DNA of 44,987 bases from the NCBI RefSeq assembly GCF_014737315.1, contig NZ_JPUF01000032.1, positions 1 to 44,987 on the forward strand. Direction: 5' to 3'. This document shows positions 9,148 through 17,598 of the stretch, in pieces. Position numbers and translations under genes: made by a program. Each line of letters opens with the position of its first letter. Position 1 is the first letter of the stretch. The notes beneath the pieces are model-generated. The model had not been told where the DNA came from, searched no databases, and saw only the letters and a list, made by a program, of their open reading frames with translations. The stretch is from Treponema zioleckii. Lineage in GTDB: Bacteria > Spirochaetota > Spirochaetia > Treponematales > Treponemataceae.

Positions 9148-9960
9148 ATGGGAATAAAAGACGAACTTACAAAGACTGAATTTAAGAATCGAGAATATTT
9201 GATTAATCATATTCCGTATGACCGTGAGATGGCTTTTTTTCAGAGCATAAAAAATGGTGATATGGAAGAGATGCAGCGTTTGTTCATGCCGCTCAACGTT
9301 AAGGGCTTTGGCAAACTGAGCGAGAATCCTCTTCGCAATCTAAAATATCATCTGATAATTACAGTGGCAATGATTACTCGTTATGTAATCGAAGCTGGTC
9401 TTGAGATGGAAGCCGCATATAATTTGAGCGACATTTATATTCGAAAGATTGATACTTGCGGCGACGAAGACAGCGTTCGGATGATTCATAAGGAACTTTG
9501 CGAGGCGTATGTTAAGCGTATGCAGCAGCAGAAAAAACAGCGTCTGTATTCAAAACCTGTAACTCAATGTATTGATTATATTTACGATAATCTTCACGAA
9601 AAAATCTCGTTGGACGACCTTGCGAATATTGCCGGGCTTAGCACTTCGTATATTTCAAAGCTTTTTCACAGCGAGGTGGGAATTACGATTGCCCAATACA
9701 TTCAGAACAAAAAAATCGAAGTTGCAAGGAATTTGCTCATGTTCACGGAATACAGCACTTCTGACATAGCGAATTATTTGCAGTTCAGTTCGGAAAGCTA
9801 TTTTATTGCCGTGTTCAAGAAAACCTGCGGAATCACGCCTAAAAAATTCAGGACTTTGCACTACCGCACGAATTTTACGAGCATGATTGAAAATAAAAAT
9901 AGTTTTTTGGGTGAGAAAGTTCGTTTTGCGATTATTTTGTTACAAAAAACAAAAAATTGA
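9148..9960 (+). CDS. AraC-family transcriptional regulator
   Basis: A 270-residue regulator. The C-terminal third (about 145-245) is a double helix-turn-helix of the AraC type: KISLDDLANIAGLSTSYISK is the first HTH, and STSDIANYLQFSSESYFI with KKTCGITPKKFR is the second plus the family signature. The N-terminal half shows no clear cupin sugar-binding domain and is all helical in appearance, as in YSIRK/two-component-like AraC regulators of treponemes and clostridia. It sits between the importer and the GH94 gene and most likely controls both. The ribosome site is weak (AAAGG, 9133-9138). Confidence 0.85.
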   Translation: MGIKDELTKTEFKNREYLINHIPYDREMAFFQSIKNGDMEEMQRLFMPLNVKGFGKLSENPLRNLKYHLIITVAMITRYVIEAGLEMEAAYNLSDIYIRKIDTCGDEDSVRMIHKELCEAYVKRMQQQKKQRLYSKPVTQCIDYIYDNLHEKISLDDLANIAGLSTSYISKLFHSEVGITIAQYIQNKKIEVARNLLMFTEYSTSDIANYLQFSSESYFIAVFKKTCGITPKKFRTLHYRTNFTSMIENKNSFLGEKVRFAIILLQKTKN

Positions 9961-10086
9961 TATGGTATAGCATTTGCCCCTCCTAAAATACTACGAAAAG
10001 TGTGTGCTTTTTGAATTCTAATTTGGACTTTTCCGTTCAATAAATTTTGTGAATGAAATCTCGATTGAAATAATTAGGAGAAAAAT

Positions 10087-12498
10087 ATGGAATATGGTTT
10101 TTTTGATGATGAGAATCGTGAATATGTTATTACTCGTCCAGACACACCAGCACCTTGGGCAAATTATTTAGGCTCTCCAGAATACGGTGCGCTTATTTCG
10201 AACAATGCCGGCGGATATAGCTTTGCAAAGTCTGGCGCGGCTGGAAGAATCCTTCGTTATGTTTTTAATGCGGACGATAAACCTGGAAGATACATTTATA
10301 TTCGTGACAACGAAAATGGCGATTATTGGTCTGCGTCGTGGCAGCCGGTGGGAAAGGACCTTTCTTTGTACAAAAGCGAATGCCGTCACGGAACTGCGTA
10401 CACAAAAATGAAAGCTGAGTATGCAGGAATTGCGAGCGAGGCTCTTTATTATGTTCCGCTTGATGCCGAACACGAAGTTTGGGCGCTTACTGTCGCAAAC
10501 AAAACTGATAAAAAAAGAAGCCTTACGCTTACAGGCTACGCAGAATTCACAAATAATCCTCATTACGAGCAGGATCAGGTGAATCTGCAGTATTCACTTT
10601 TTATAGGACGAACGTATTTTGAGAAAAATCGCGTTATGCAGCAGGTTCACGGAAATCTTGCCGACGTGGAAAAAGACAAGCCTGTTGACAACAAAATCGT
10701 AACGGAGCGATTCTTTGCCCTTGCTGGTGCCGAAGTTTCTTCTTACTGCGGCGACAAGGAAGCTTTCTTGGGGGCTTACCACGGCTACGGAAATCCTGTT
10801 GGAGTAGAAAAAGGCAATCTTGGAAACGAGCTTTCCTACAATGAAAATAGTTGTGGCGCGCTTTCTTGCACAGTGGAGCTTGCCCCTGGCGAAGAAAAAA
10901 CTGTGGCTTTCATCGTTGGCATGAAGTATTCCGATGAAGCTGAGAAGATTGTTGCTCGCTACGGTGACGTTTCCGCAGTATGCAAAAAAGAGCTTTGCGC
11001 GCTCAAAGAATGGTGGCACAGCCGACTTGAACGCTTTACGGTAAACACTCCGAGCAAAGAATTCAACACGATGATAAACACTTGGAATGCCTATAACTGC
11101 TTTATGACATTCATTTGGTCTCGTGCGGCTTCGTTTATTTATTGCGGACTCCGAAACGGTTACGGTTACCGCGACACAGTTCAGGATATTCAGGGAATCA
11201 TTCACTTGGCACCGGAAATGGCTGTGGAAAAAATCCGGTTCATGCTTTCGGCGCAGGTTGATAACGGTGGCGGTCTTCCGCTCGTAAAATTCACTCACAA
11301 TGCCGGACACGAGGACACTCCTGACGATGCAAGTTACGTAAAAGAAACCGGTCACCCGGCATATCGCGCTGACGATGCTTTGTGGCTTTTCCCAACGGTT
11401 TACAAGTATATTTCTGAGAGCGGAAATCTTTCGTTCATTGATGAGGAAATTCCGTTTGCCAACAAGGGAAGCGCGACTGTTTACGAGCATTTGAAGCGTG
11501 CGATTCAGTTCTCAATGGAGCGGCTTGGCCCTCACGGTCTTCCTGCAGGGCTTTATGCTGACTGGAACGACTGCTTGCGATTGGGAAAAAATGGCGAGTC
11601 AACTTTTGTCGCATTCCAGTATTACTATGCGATGACGATTATCCGTCATTTTGCGGAATACAAAAAAGACAGCGAGTACATTGAGTTTATTAACAAAAAG
11701 CAGGCTGAGTTAAAGAATCTTCTTACAAACCTTTGCTGGAACGAAGACAGATTTATTCGTGGTTTTACGGAAAAAGGGGAGACAATCGGGCTTAGGACTG
11801 CACCTGAAGCCAACATGTGGTTGAATCCTCAAAGCTGGTCTGTAATTTCGGGGCTTGCCTCAAAAGAGCAGGCTGAAAAAGCTCTTGAAAGCGTTTCTCG
11901 CGAGTTGAATACCGAATACGGTGCAGTTCTTATGAATCCTCCGTATCATAGCCATGCCTTTGAAGGTGCGCTTGCGGTTATTTACAATGCCGGCGTAAAA
12001 GAAAATGCGGGAATCTTCTCTCAGTCACAAGGCTGGATTATTCTTGCTGAATCTCTTGCCGGACACGGCGAGAGTGCCTTCAAGTATTTTATCGAGAACT
12101 CTCCGGCGGCTCAGAACGACCGTGCGGACATTAGAAAACTCGAACCGTATTGTTACGGCCAGTTTACGGAAGGAAAAGCTAGCCCTCACTTTGGACGAAG
12201 CCATGTTCATTGGCTTACGGGAACAGCCTCTACCGTTATGGTTGGCTGCGTGGAAGGAATTTTGGGAATGCGTCCTGATTTTGCGGGACTTCGCATTGCG
12301 CCGTCTGTTCCAAAATCATGGAAAGAATTTTCTATTGAAAAGACTTTCCGCGGAAAAAAACTTTCGATTCGTGTTGAAAACCCGAACGGAAAAGAAAGCG
12401 GTTTTACGGAACTTTTCGTAAACGGCACCCGCATGAACGACAACTACGTTCCTGAAAACCTGATGACAGAAAAAACGGACATCAAATTAGTGATGTAA
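10087..12498 (+). CDS. GH94 disaccharide phosphorylase (cellobiose-phosphorylase-like)
   Basis: Cytoplasmic phosphorylase of family GH94, 803 residues, close to the usual size of cellobiose and chitobiose phosphorylases. The N-terminus FFDDENREYVITRPDTPAPW and NAGGYSF are family hallmarks; the catalytic acid lies in YADWNDCLRLG; GYRDTVQD and HWLTGTAS line the active site. It cleaves a beta-linked disaccharide with phosphate to yield a sugar-1-phosphate plus free sugar. Cellobiose is the default guess; laminaribiose is possible given the GH16 enzyme nearby, and chitobiose or cellobionic acid cannot be excluded by eye. TAGGAG precedes the ATG. Next to the AraC gene and importer it completes an uptake-phosphorolysis module. 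Confidence 0.85.
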   Translation: MEYGFFDDENREYVITRPDTPAPWANYLGSPEYGALISNNAGGYSFAKSGAAGRILRYVFNADDKPGRYIYIRDNENGDYWSASWQPVGKDLSLYKSECRHGTAYTKMKAEYAGIASEALYYVPLDAEHEVWALTVANKTDKKRSLTLTGYAEFTNNPHYEQDQVNLQYSLFIGRTYFEKNRVMQQVHGNLADVEKDKPVDNKIVTERFFALAGAEVSSYCGDKEAFLGAYHGYGNPVGVEKGNLGNELSYNENSCGALSCTVELAPGEEKTVAFIVGMKYSDEAEKIVARYGDVSAVCKKELCALKEWWHSRLERFTVNTPSKEFNTMINTWNAYNCFMTFIWSRAASFIYCGLRNGYGYRDTVQDIQGIIHLAPEMAVEKIRFMLSAQVDNGGGLPLVKFTHNAGHEDTPDDASYVKETGHPAYRADDALWLFPTVYKYISESGNLSFIDEEIPFANKGSATVYEHLKRAIQFSMERLGPHGLPAGLYADWNDCLRLGKNGESTFVAFQYYYAMTIIRHFAEYKKDSEYIEFINKKQAELKNLLTNLCWNEDRFIRGFTEKGETIGLRTAPEANMWLNPQSWSVISGLASKEQAEKALESVSRELNTEYGAVLMNPPYHSHAFEGALAVIYNAGVKENAGIFSQSQGWIILAESLAGHGESAFKYFIENSPAAQNDRADIRKLEPYCYGQFTEGKASPHFGRSHVHWLTGTASTVMVGCVEGILGMRPDFAGLRIAPSVPKSWKEFSIEKTFRGKKLSIRVENPNGKESGFTELFVNGTRMNDNYVPENLMTEKTDIKLVM

Positions 12499-12577
12499 AA
12501 GGAAACGCTACAAGTTGACTTTGAGAATTCAAATTTACTTGTGCGTTTGCGCTCTGGTGAGCGGGCTTGCATGAGTT

Positions 12578-12613
12578 TCAAAGTCACCGCGACAAGCACT
12601 GCGGTGACTTTGA
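12578..12613. terminator. Hairpin downstream of the GH94 gene
   Basis: A 13-bp perfect stem TCAAAGTCACCGC/GCGGTGACTTTGA with a 10-base loop. The following GGTTTAGTTTTATT is only partly T-rich, so termination is likely but not certain. Confidence 0.55.
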
Positions 12614-12711
12614 GGTTTAGTTTTATTGCTCGCGCGCCGCTCGCAATTTTTTGTGAAACGCCGCAACGGACGACCATCAGATTTTTACATCTGTAAGTTT
12701 GCAACTCGTGG

Positions 12712-12717
12712 TATAAT
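12712..12717 (+). promoter_or_regulatory. Extended -10 box of a leaderless promoter (AlkD-like gene)
   Basis: TGGTATAAT (extended -10) lies only five bases before the ATG at 12723, so the transcript should begin at or beside the A of the start codon. There is no Shine-Dalgarno. Confidence 0.6.
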
Positions 12718-12722
12718 TTCTT

Positions 12723-13433
12723 ATGAGTCAAATTACCGAGCATTTGTTTTTGTTAAAAGATGAAAAATACCGCGACTTTATGGCGTTGCTGATTCCAAAC
12801 GTTGAGGCTGACCGCGTTATTGGAATTAGGACGCCAGCCTTGCGTTCGTATGCAAAAGAACTTTGCGCTCCAGAGAACGAGTTTTTACGGACTGAATTTT
12901 TAAAAGACTTGCCGCACAAATATTTTGAAGAAAATCAACTTCATGCTTTTATAATCTCTCTTCAAAAAAATTTTGACTTTTGCATTTCGCTCCTGGAAAA
13001 CTTCTTGCCCTTCGTTGAAAGTTGGGCTACCACCGATCAAATGTCGCCAAAAATCTTCAAAAAACATCATTCTGAACTTTTGCCTTATATTGAAAAATGG
13101 ATTTGCTCCAAAAAAACTTACACAGTTCGTTACGCAATTCTTCTTTTGATGCAGCATTTTTTGGACGAGGATTTTGACAAAAAATATCTTGAAAAAGTCG
13201 CCGCGGTGCGCTCAGACGAATATTACGTAAATATGATGATTGCCTGGTATTTTGCCACGGCACTTGCCAAACAGTACGATTCGGCTCTGCCGTACATTCA
13301 AAAAAAAAGCCTTGAAGGCTGGACGCACAACAAGGCGATTCAAAAAGCAATCGAAAGTTTTCGCGTTTCAAAAGAACACAAAGATTATTTGCGGACTCTA
13401 AAAATAAAACTTCCTAAAAAATGTTCAAATTGA
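12723..13433 (+). CDS. DNA alkylation repair protein, AlkD-like HEAT-repeat family
   Basis: A 236-residue all-helical protein resembling the AlkD/DNA alkylation repair family, base-excision enzymes that remove alkylated purines. Family features visible are VIGIRTPALRSYAKEL near the N-terminus (about 32-48), the ESWATTDQM segment (about 98-106), TVRYAILLLM (about 136-145) and the MMIAWYFATALA helix (about 173-184). It runs tail to tail with the biotin operon, with only 16 bases between the stops. The mRNA is probably leaderless. The family call is good; the exact lesion is not known from sequence. Confidence 0.85.
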   Translation: MSQITEHLFLLKDEKYRDFMALLIPNVEADRVIGIRTPALRSYAKELCAPENEFLRTEFLKDLPHKYFEENQLHAFIISLQKNFDFCISLLENFLPFVESWATTDQMSPKIFKKHHSELLPYIEKWICSKKTYTVRYAILLLMQHFLDEDFDKKYLEKVAAVRSDEYYVNMMIAWYFATALAKQYDSALPYIQKKSLEGWTHNKAIQKAIESFRVSKEHKDYLRTLKIKLPKKCSN

Positions 13434-13449
13434 CTTTTTAGGTGAACTT

Positions 13450-14142
13450 TTAGCTCCTGATTGCTACGGCTTTTGCGGTGTCAAAGGCGTTTTTCATGCT
13501 GACGGAAAAAAGAACCGGAAAGAGCGTAAGATACATTCTGAGCGACGTTTTTCCGTGTCGGCCTTTCCATGCGTAAACTGCCTGATTCCAGACGTGGAAA
13601 ATCATCGGGATAAAGCAGAGTATCAACGCAAAAATGTGCGAGATCGTATTTTTGTCTTTTAGATGAAATATTCTCCGGATTGCGCTTTCGATTTTTCCGA
13701 TGCCTTCACGGAGTTCAAGCGACGTTGAAGTTTTAAAAATAATCGATGAAGTTTGAAGAACGCAAAGCAGTTTTAAAAGCATTAAAGCTGTCGCTGTGTT
13801 TTTAAGACAAGTTTGGAACGAGGTGTGCAAAACTTGAATCAAATTCTGCGCATTGTTTTCGTCAAAAAATTCGCTTGCCGCAGTCGCAAAAAAATTAACT
13901 GAGTACAAGAGAAGTCCAAAGTAAAGCACTAGTTTTAAATCAGAAATCTGCTCGCGGAGAGTGAATTTTATGCTGAACGATAAAATCATTTGCGCAAAAA
14001 ACAGCGTGAGCGAAATGTAATACGGTGCGTTAAAAAAAAACACGCTGAGAATCGGGATAATCAGAATCTTTATCCAGGCGGGCATTTTATGAACGAACGA
14101 ATTGCCCGCTTTGTAGGTAAAAGATGAATATTTTTGAATCAT
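13450..14142 (-). CDS. bioN: ECF transporter transmembrane component (EcfT/CbiQ-like), biotin operon
   Basis: A 230-residue membrane protein of the CbiQ/EcfT family, the T component that couples a substrate-binding S component to an ATPase pair. About five hydrophobic segments are visible, and the C-terminal AWKGRHGK is a version of the A-x-x-RG coupling motif. It follows bioY by 12 bases on the same strand. No ECF ATPase (bioM/ecfA) gene is found beside it, so the ATPase must come from elsewhere or BioY works with reduced partners. It is the last gene of bioB-bioY-ecfT. Confidence 0.8.
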   Translation of the reverse strand: MIQKYSSFTYKAGNSFVHKMPAWIKILIIPILSVFFFNAPYYISLTLFFAQMILSFSIKFTLREQISDLKLVLYFGLLLYSVNFFATAASEFFDENNAQNLIQVLHTSFQTCLKNTATALMLLKLLCVLQTSSIIFKTSTSLELREGIGKIESAIRRIFHLKDKNTISHIFALILCFIPMIFHVWNQAVYAWKGRHGKTSLRMYLTLFPVLFSVSMKNAFDTAKAVAIRS

Positions 14143-14154
14143 TTCAAAATAATC

Positions 14155-14754
14155 CTATTTTGAATCTTTTTCGTAAAGATATTGTGCAAGAATCGGGCGG
14201 ACTTTTAATGCGACAGGAATTGCGACGATGATTTTTAAAATATCACCCGGAATGTACGGGAGTACGGCAGCGCCCATTGTGTAGGCGAGGGCTGTTTTTT
14301 CGGCTGGAATTTTTCCGTTTGCAGTTGCCCAATGCGCAAACCAAGGAATTGCAGGAATGTAAAGAATCGCCATTCCTAAAATCATTGCAAGGCTTACCCG
14401 AATCACGACTTTTTTAGAAAGTTTTTTTTCTGTTACGGAAGGTTTTCCCGCAATAAATCCCGCGATGAACGCCGCGACAACATAGCCAATGTAAAATCCG
14501 CCAGTTGGTCCGAGCACAAATGCGAATCCGCCAGTTCCGCCCGCAAAAACTGGAAGCCCGATTAAGCCCGCGAGAAAGAAAATCAGAGTCGGCATTCCGC
14601 CAAAAATTCCTCCGAGAATCACTGCGGTAAGAATGCACATTGCGTTCTGAATTACGATTGGAACGAGTCCGAGCGGAATTTTAATGATTCCGCCAATGCA
14701 GATGAGTGCGGTAAATAATGCGATAAAAGTTGTTCGCAAAGCTGTTTTATTCAT
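14155..14754 (-). CDS. bioY: Biotin transporter BioY (S component)
   Basis: Biotin-binding membrane subunit of an ECF transporter, 199 residues with about six helices. It carries the BioY signature region with FAGGTGGFAFVLGPTGGFYI (about 80-99) and the PLGLVPIVIQNAMCIL segment. The ATG at 14754 is chosen because AGGGGA lies right upstream; a longer frame reaches 14886 but would overlap the bioB end. It sits between biotin synthase and EcfT, all under one BirA operator, so the cell makes and imports biotin with the same control. Confidence 0.92.
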   Translation of the reverse strand: MNKTALRTTFIALFTALICIGGIIKIPLGLVPIVIQNAMCILTAVILGGIFGGMPTLIFFLAGLIGLPVFAGGTGGFAFVLGPTGGFYIGYVVAAFIAGFIAGKPSVTEKKLSKKVVIRVSLAMILGMAILYIPAIPWFAHWATANGKIPAEKTALAYTMGAAVLPYIPGDILKIIVAIPVALKVRPILAQYLYEKDSK

Positions 14755-14825
14755 TTTGTATTCCCCTGTATTTTTTTGGAACCTCGAAAACTCTGTTATT
14801 TTTCCGAAGTTCCCTTTTATTGATT

Positions 14826-15812
14826 TTATATTTCTCGCCCAAGTTTTAAAAGCAATTCCTTGTCGTCTTTTGTCGTAGTGCCGCAAGTTGTAAGCATATC
14901 TCCCGTTATTGAAGCGCTCGCCCCCGAATTAAAAGCCTTTTCCCCTGAATTTGAAAGAAGCTTTCTTCCTGCCGCAAGCCTTATGTTTGCTTCAGGGTTT
15001 ATAAAACGGAACATTGCGACTGTACGCAAAATTTCGTCTTCGGTCAGCGGAACGATGTTTTCGTAAGGCGTTCCCGGAATTGCCATGAGCGCATTCAGCG
15101 GAATGGATTTGATTCCAAGTTCGCTCAGCGAAAGAGCCATGTCGATTCGGTCTTCAAAAGTTTCGCCCATGCCGATAATTCCGCCCGAACAGACGTTAAG
15201 ACCAGCTTTTTGTGCCATTTTGATTGTTTCGATTTTCATTTCGTAAGTATGGCTCGTGCAGATGTTCGGAAAATTTCTTTTTGAAGTCTCAATGTTGTGA
15301 TGATAGCTCGTAACCCCGGCTTCTACGAGTTTTTCAAGTTGTTCTTGAGTTAAAAATCCCATTGAAGCACAAAGCTTTATTTTTAGTTCGCTGTGCATTT
15401 TTTTGAATGCCGAGATTGCCTTTTCAAAATCTTCCCCGGCAACGGAGCGCCCCGCACAGACGATTCCAAAGCGATGAACGCCCGCGTCTGCATTTTTCTT
15501 TGCGGCCTTAAAAATCGTGTCTTCATTCAAAAAGCCGTGAACGTCGCAGCCTGTGTTGTTGTGTGCGCTCTGCGCGCAGAATTTGCAGTTTTCTCCGCAG
15601 TGACCGCCCCTGCCGTTTATAATCGAGCAAAGGTCAACGTGATTTCCTGAAAAATGCTTTCGGATTAAGTCTGCCCCGGAGCAAAGCTCGTTAAGGTCGC
15701 AATCCTTAAAAAAAGACAAATCGTCGTTTCTGGAAAGTCTTTTTCCCGACTCGATGATTTCTTGTGCAAGATAAAAAATATCTGTCCGTTTTTTTGATTC
15801 TGTTTCTTTCAT
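14826..15812 (-). CDS. bioB: Biotin synthase (radical SAM)
   Basis: Converts dethiobiotin to biotin by radical insertion of sulfur. The 328-residue protein shows the radical-SAM cluster motif C72-x3-C76-x2-C79 in CGENCKFCAQS, then CASMGFLTQEQ, YHHNIETS, CSGGIIGMGE, PLNALMAIPGTP and GRKLLSNSG, all standard BioB blocks. It is the first gene of a bioB-bioY-ecfT operon. Other biotin genes (bioA, D, F) are absent here, so it may act on imported or elsewhere-made dethiobiotin. Transcription is expected to be repressed by BirA at the operator 15841-15876. Confidence 0.95.
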   Translation of the reverse strand: MKETESKKRTDIFYLAQEIIESGKRLSRNDDLSFFKDCDLNELCSGADLIRKHFSGNHVDLCSIINGRGGHCGENCKFCAQSAHNNTGCDVHGFLNEDTIFKAAKKNADAGVHRFGIVCAGRSVAGEDFEKAISAFKKMHSELKIKLCASMGFLTQEQLEKLVEAGVTSYHHNIETSKRNFPNICTSHTYEMKIETIKMAQKAGLNVCSGGIIGMGETFEDRIDMALSLSELGIKSIPLNALMAIPGTPYENIVPLTEDEILRTVAMFRFINPEANIRLAAGRKLLSNSGEKAFNSGASASITGDMLTTCGTTTKDDKELLLKLGREI

Positions 15813-15840
15813 GCAAAGAATGTTAAAGAAAATAATATAT

Positions 15841-15876
15841 ATTGTAAACTAGTTTTAAATAAAATAAGTTTACAAT
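15841..15876 (-). promoter_or_regulatory. BirA-type biotin operator upstream of bioB
   Basis: ATTGTAAACT (15841-15850) and AGTTTACAAT (15867-15876) form perfect 10-base arms around 16 bases. This matches the known BirA operator shape TTGTAAAC-N-GTTTACAA. A TATATT-like -10 for bioB lies immediately downstream on the minus strand, so bound BirA would block RNA polymerase. Confidence 0.85.
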
Positions 15877-15975
15877 TGAAAAATTTGCTTTGATGAATAA
15901 AAGTAGTATTTATAGAAGAAAATCGATTTTTTATTATAAAAAATCCGTGATATACTAAAAAAAATGGAGAAAATT

Positions 15976-16524
15976 ATGCCTAGAGCGAGATGTAAAGATG
16001 ATTTGATGAAATTTTCCGAAGAAAATTATTCAAAATTGATGGAAATGATTTCTGCAATGACTGAAAAGCAGCTTTCAACACCGTTTGATTTTTCTGACGA
16101 CACGAGCAAAAAAGAAGCGCACTGGTCGCGTGACAAGAACGTGCGCGACGTTCTCGTGCATTTGTACGAGTGGCATTTGTTGTTTTTGAAATTTATCGAA
16201 AATAATTCAAAAGTCACTGATTCAAAATCTGCCGTGGCTTTCTTGCCGTCGGAATATTCGTGGAAAACTTACGGTGCGATGAACATGGTCTTCTGGAAGA
16301 AGCATCAGAATACGAGCCTTGAAACGGCAAAAGACCAACTTGCCGAGACTCATAAAAAAGTGCTCGCGCTTGCCGAAAAATATACGAATGAAGAGCTTTT
16401 TACCAAAAAATATTTTCCGTGGACCGGCACGACGGATTTGGGCGCGTATTTTGTTAGCGCAACTTCGAGCCACTATGATTGGGCGATAAAAAAAATCAAG
16501 GCACACTGCAAGAAAATAGGGTAA
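15976..16524 (+). CDS. ClbS/DfsB family four-helix protein
   Basis: A 182-residue protein that looks like the ClbS/DfsB (former DUF1706, DinB-like) family; some members protect against the genotoxin colibactin, most are uncharacterised. The N-terminus MPRARCKDDLMKFSEENYSK matches the family opening, and VRDVLVHLYEWHLLFLKF plus the C-terminal SSHYDWAIKKIKAH carry conserved His/Trp positions. The start at 15976 is preferred over 15964, because GGAG (15966-15969) is spaced for it. A TATACT box at 15951-15956 would give a very short leader. It is divergent from bioB. Confidence 0.75.
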   Translation: MPRARCKDDLMKFSEENYSKLMEMISAMTEKQLSTPFDFSDDTSKKEAHWSRDKNVRDVLVHLYEWHLLFLKFIENNSKVTDSKSAVAFLPSEYSWKTYGAMNMVFWKKHQNTSLETAKDQLAETHKKVLALAEKYTNEELFTKKYFPWTGTTDLGAYFVSATSSHYDWAIKKIKAHCKKIG

Positions 16525-16610
16525 ATCAGCTTTTGAACTTCAAATGCAAACAAAAGTAGCAAAAACGCAACTATGCAGTTATGTTAATATCGTTGCAGCC
16601 CACCTAAAGT

Positions 16611-16639
16611 TTGACATCATTCTCCGCCCTATATAAAAT
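16611..16639 (+). promoter_or_regulatory. Strong sigma70-like leaderless promoter (NifX-like gene)
   Basis: A consensus TTGACA (16611-16616), a 17-base spacer and TAAAAT (16634-16639) are followed six bases later by the ATG at 16646. No Shine-Dalgarno is present, so the mRNA should be leaderless. Confidence 0.7.
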
Positions 16640-16645
16640 GTTCTC

Positions 16646-17008
16646 ATGAAAATCGCAGCTACTTATGAAAAAGAGACTGGAAATGTGTTCCAGCATTTTG
16701 GAAAAACTCAGTTTTTTAAGATTTATGAAATTGAAGACGGAAAAATTGTTTCCTCGGAAGTAATTGATAACGGAGGAAACGGCCATCATGCGCTTCCGCC
16801 GTATTTAAAGAGTCTTGGAGTTGAGACTTTGATTCTCGGAAACCGCGGACAGGGTGCCATTGATGCAATTGCGGCAGCCGGACTCAAAGAAATTCCTGGA
16901 ATTACAGGCTCTGCCGACGAGGCCGCCGCTCTTTTTGCCAAAGGCGAGCTTAAAGGTAATTTTGATGCAAAGTGCGACCATCACCACGGCGAGCACCACG
17001 AGCATTAA
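16646..17008 (+). CDS. NifX/NifB-type dinitrogenase iron-molybdenum cofactor family protein
   Basis: A 120-residue protein of the Nitro_FeMo-Co (NifX-like) fold, starting MKIAATYEKETGNVFQHFG and containing LILGNRGQGAIDAIAAAG and a GITGSADEA segment. Small stand-alone members are common in anaerobes without nitrogenase, and their role is uncertain (iron-sulfur or metal-cluster handling). The C-terminus is an unusual His-rich tail (HHHGEHHEH) that could bind metal. It is followed 13 bases later by a TfoX-like gene, so the two form an operon. Confidence 0.85.
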   Translation: MKIAATYEKETGNVFQHFGKTQFFKIYEIEDGKIVSSEVIDNGGNGHHALPPYLKSLGVETLILGNRGQGAIDAIAAAGLKEIPGITGSADEAAALFAKGELKGNFDAKCDHHHGEHHEH

Positions 17009-17021
17009 TTGAAGGAAAAAA

Positions 17022-17363
17022 TTGGCTTCGTCAAAAGAATATCTTTCATACATTCTTGATCAGCTTTCTCTTTTGGATGGAATCACTCATCGCGCAATGA
17101 TGGGTGAATTCATTTTATATAAAGACGGAAAGATTTTCGGCGGAATTTACGATGACCGATTCCTTGTTAAGCCGACAAAATCCGCAATGGAAAAAATGCC
17201 CAAGGCTCCGCATGAATTGCCTTACGAGGGTGCAAAAGAAATGCTTTTGGTAGAAGATGTTGATAAGTGCGAATTTTTACGGGATTTGGTAACGGCGATG
17301 TGCGAAGAACTTCCTGAGCCGATTGTAAGGGGAAAGTTGTTGAAGACGAAGTTCTTTACATGA
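17022..17363 (+). CDS. TfoX/Sxy N-terminal domain protein
   Basis: A 113-residue protein with a TfoX N-terminal domain (MMGEFILYKDGKIFGGIYDD, then LVKPTKSA and ELPYEGAKEMLLVED). In enteric bacteria TfoX/Sxy regulates competence, but stand-alone N-terminal domains in other groups have no settled role. The start is a TTG at 17022 with AAGGA five bases upstream; there is no ATG in range. It is co-transcribed with the NifX-like gene. Confidence 0.8.
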   Translation: MASSKEYLSYILDQLSLLDGITHRAMMGEFILYKDGKIFGGIYDDRFLVKPTKSAMEKMPKAPHELPYEGAKEMLLVEDVDKCEFLRDLVTAMCEELPEPIVRGKLLKTKFFT

Positions 17364-17445
17364 AAGATTTGTAGGAAAATATTGGGAAAAAGACGGCAGA
17401 AGTTTCAAGAAGCCTATGGATAAAGTCGTCAACTATGCAATATAA
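17344..17445 (+). pseudogene. C-terminal gene remnant after the TfoX-like gene
   Basis: One frame encodes a natural-looking protein tail, LHERFVGKYWEKDGRSFKKP then MDKVVNYAI and a stop, with no start codon and a stop just upstream. The composition looks coding, but I do not recognise the parent family. It may be the leftover end of a deleted gene or a frame-broken small gene. Confidence 0.35.
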
Positions 17446-17598
17446 TGTAGTTAGGCTGTTTTCAGTCATGGCATTTTTCCGTTGTTTTTTTTTGTGGTGA
17501 TTCAAAAGTTACAGAGAATGCCTTTTTTTGTAAACTCACCTAAAACTCGAAATTCGACCTGATAGTAAAAATTAACTTCTTCATTGGAGAATACTTCT

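Noticed and set aside
10594-11490. 298-codon open frame antisense to the GH94 gene
   Set aside because: It is the shadow of a strongly conserved coding region and shows no protein family features.
15813-15963. Riboswitch upstream of bioB
   Set aside because: The only clear element is the BirA-type inverted repeat; no terminator or structured leader is present.
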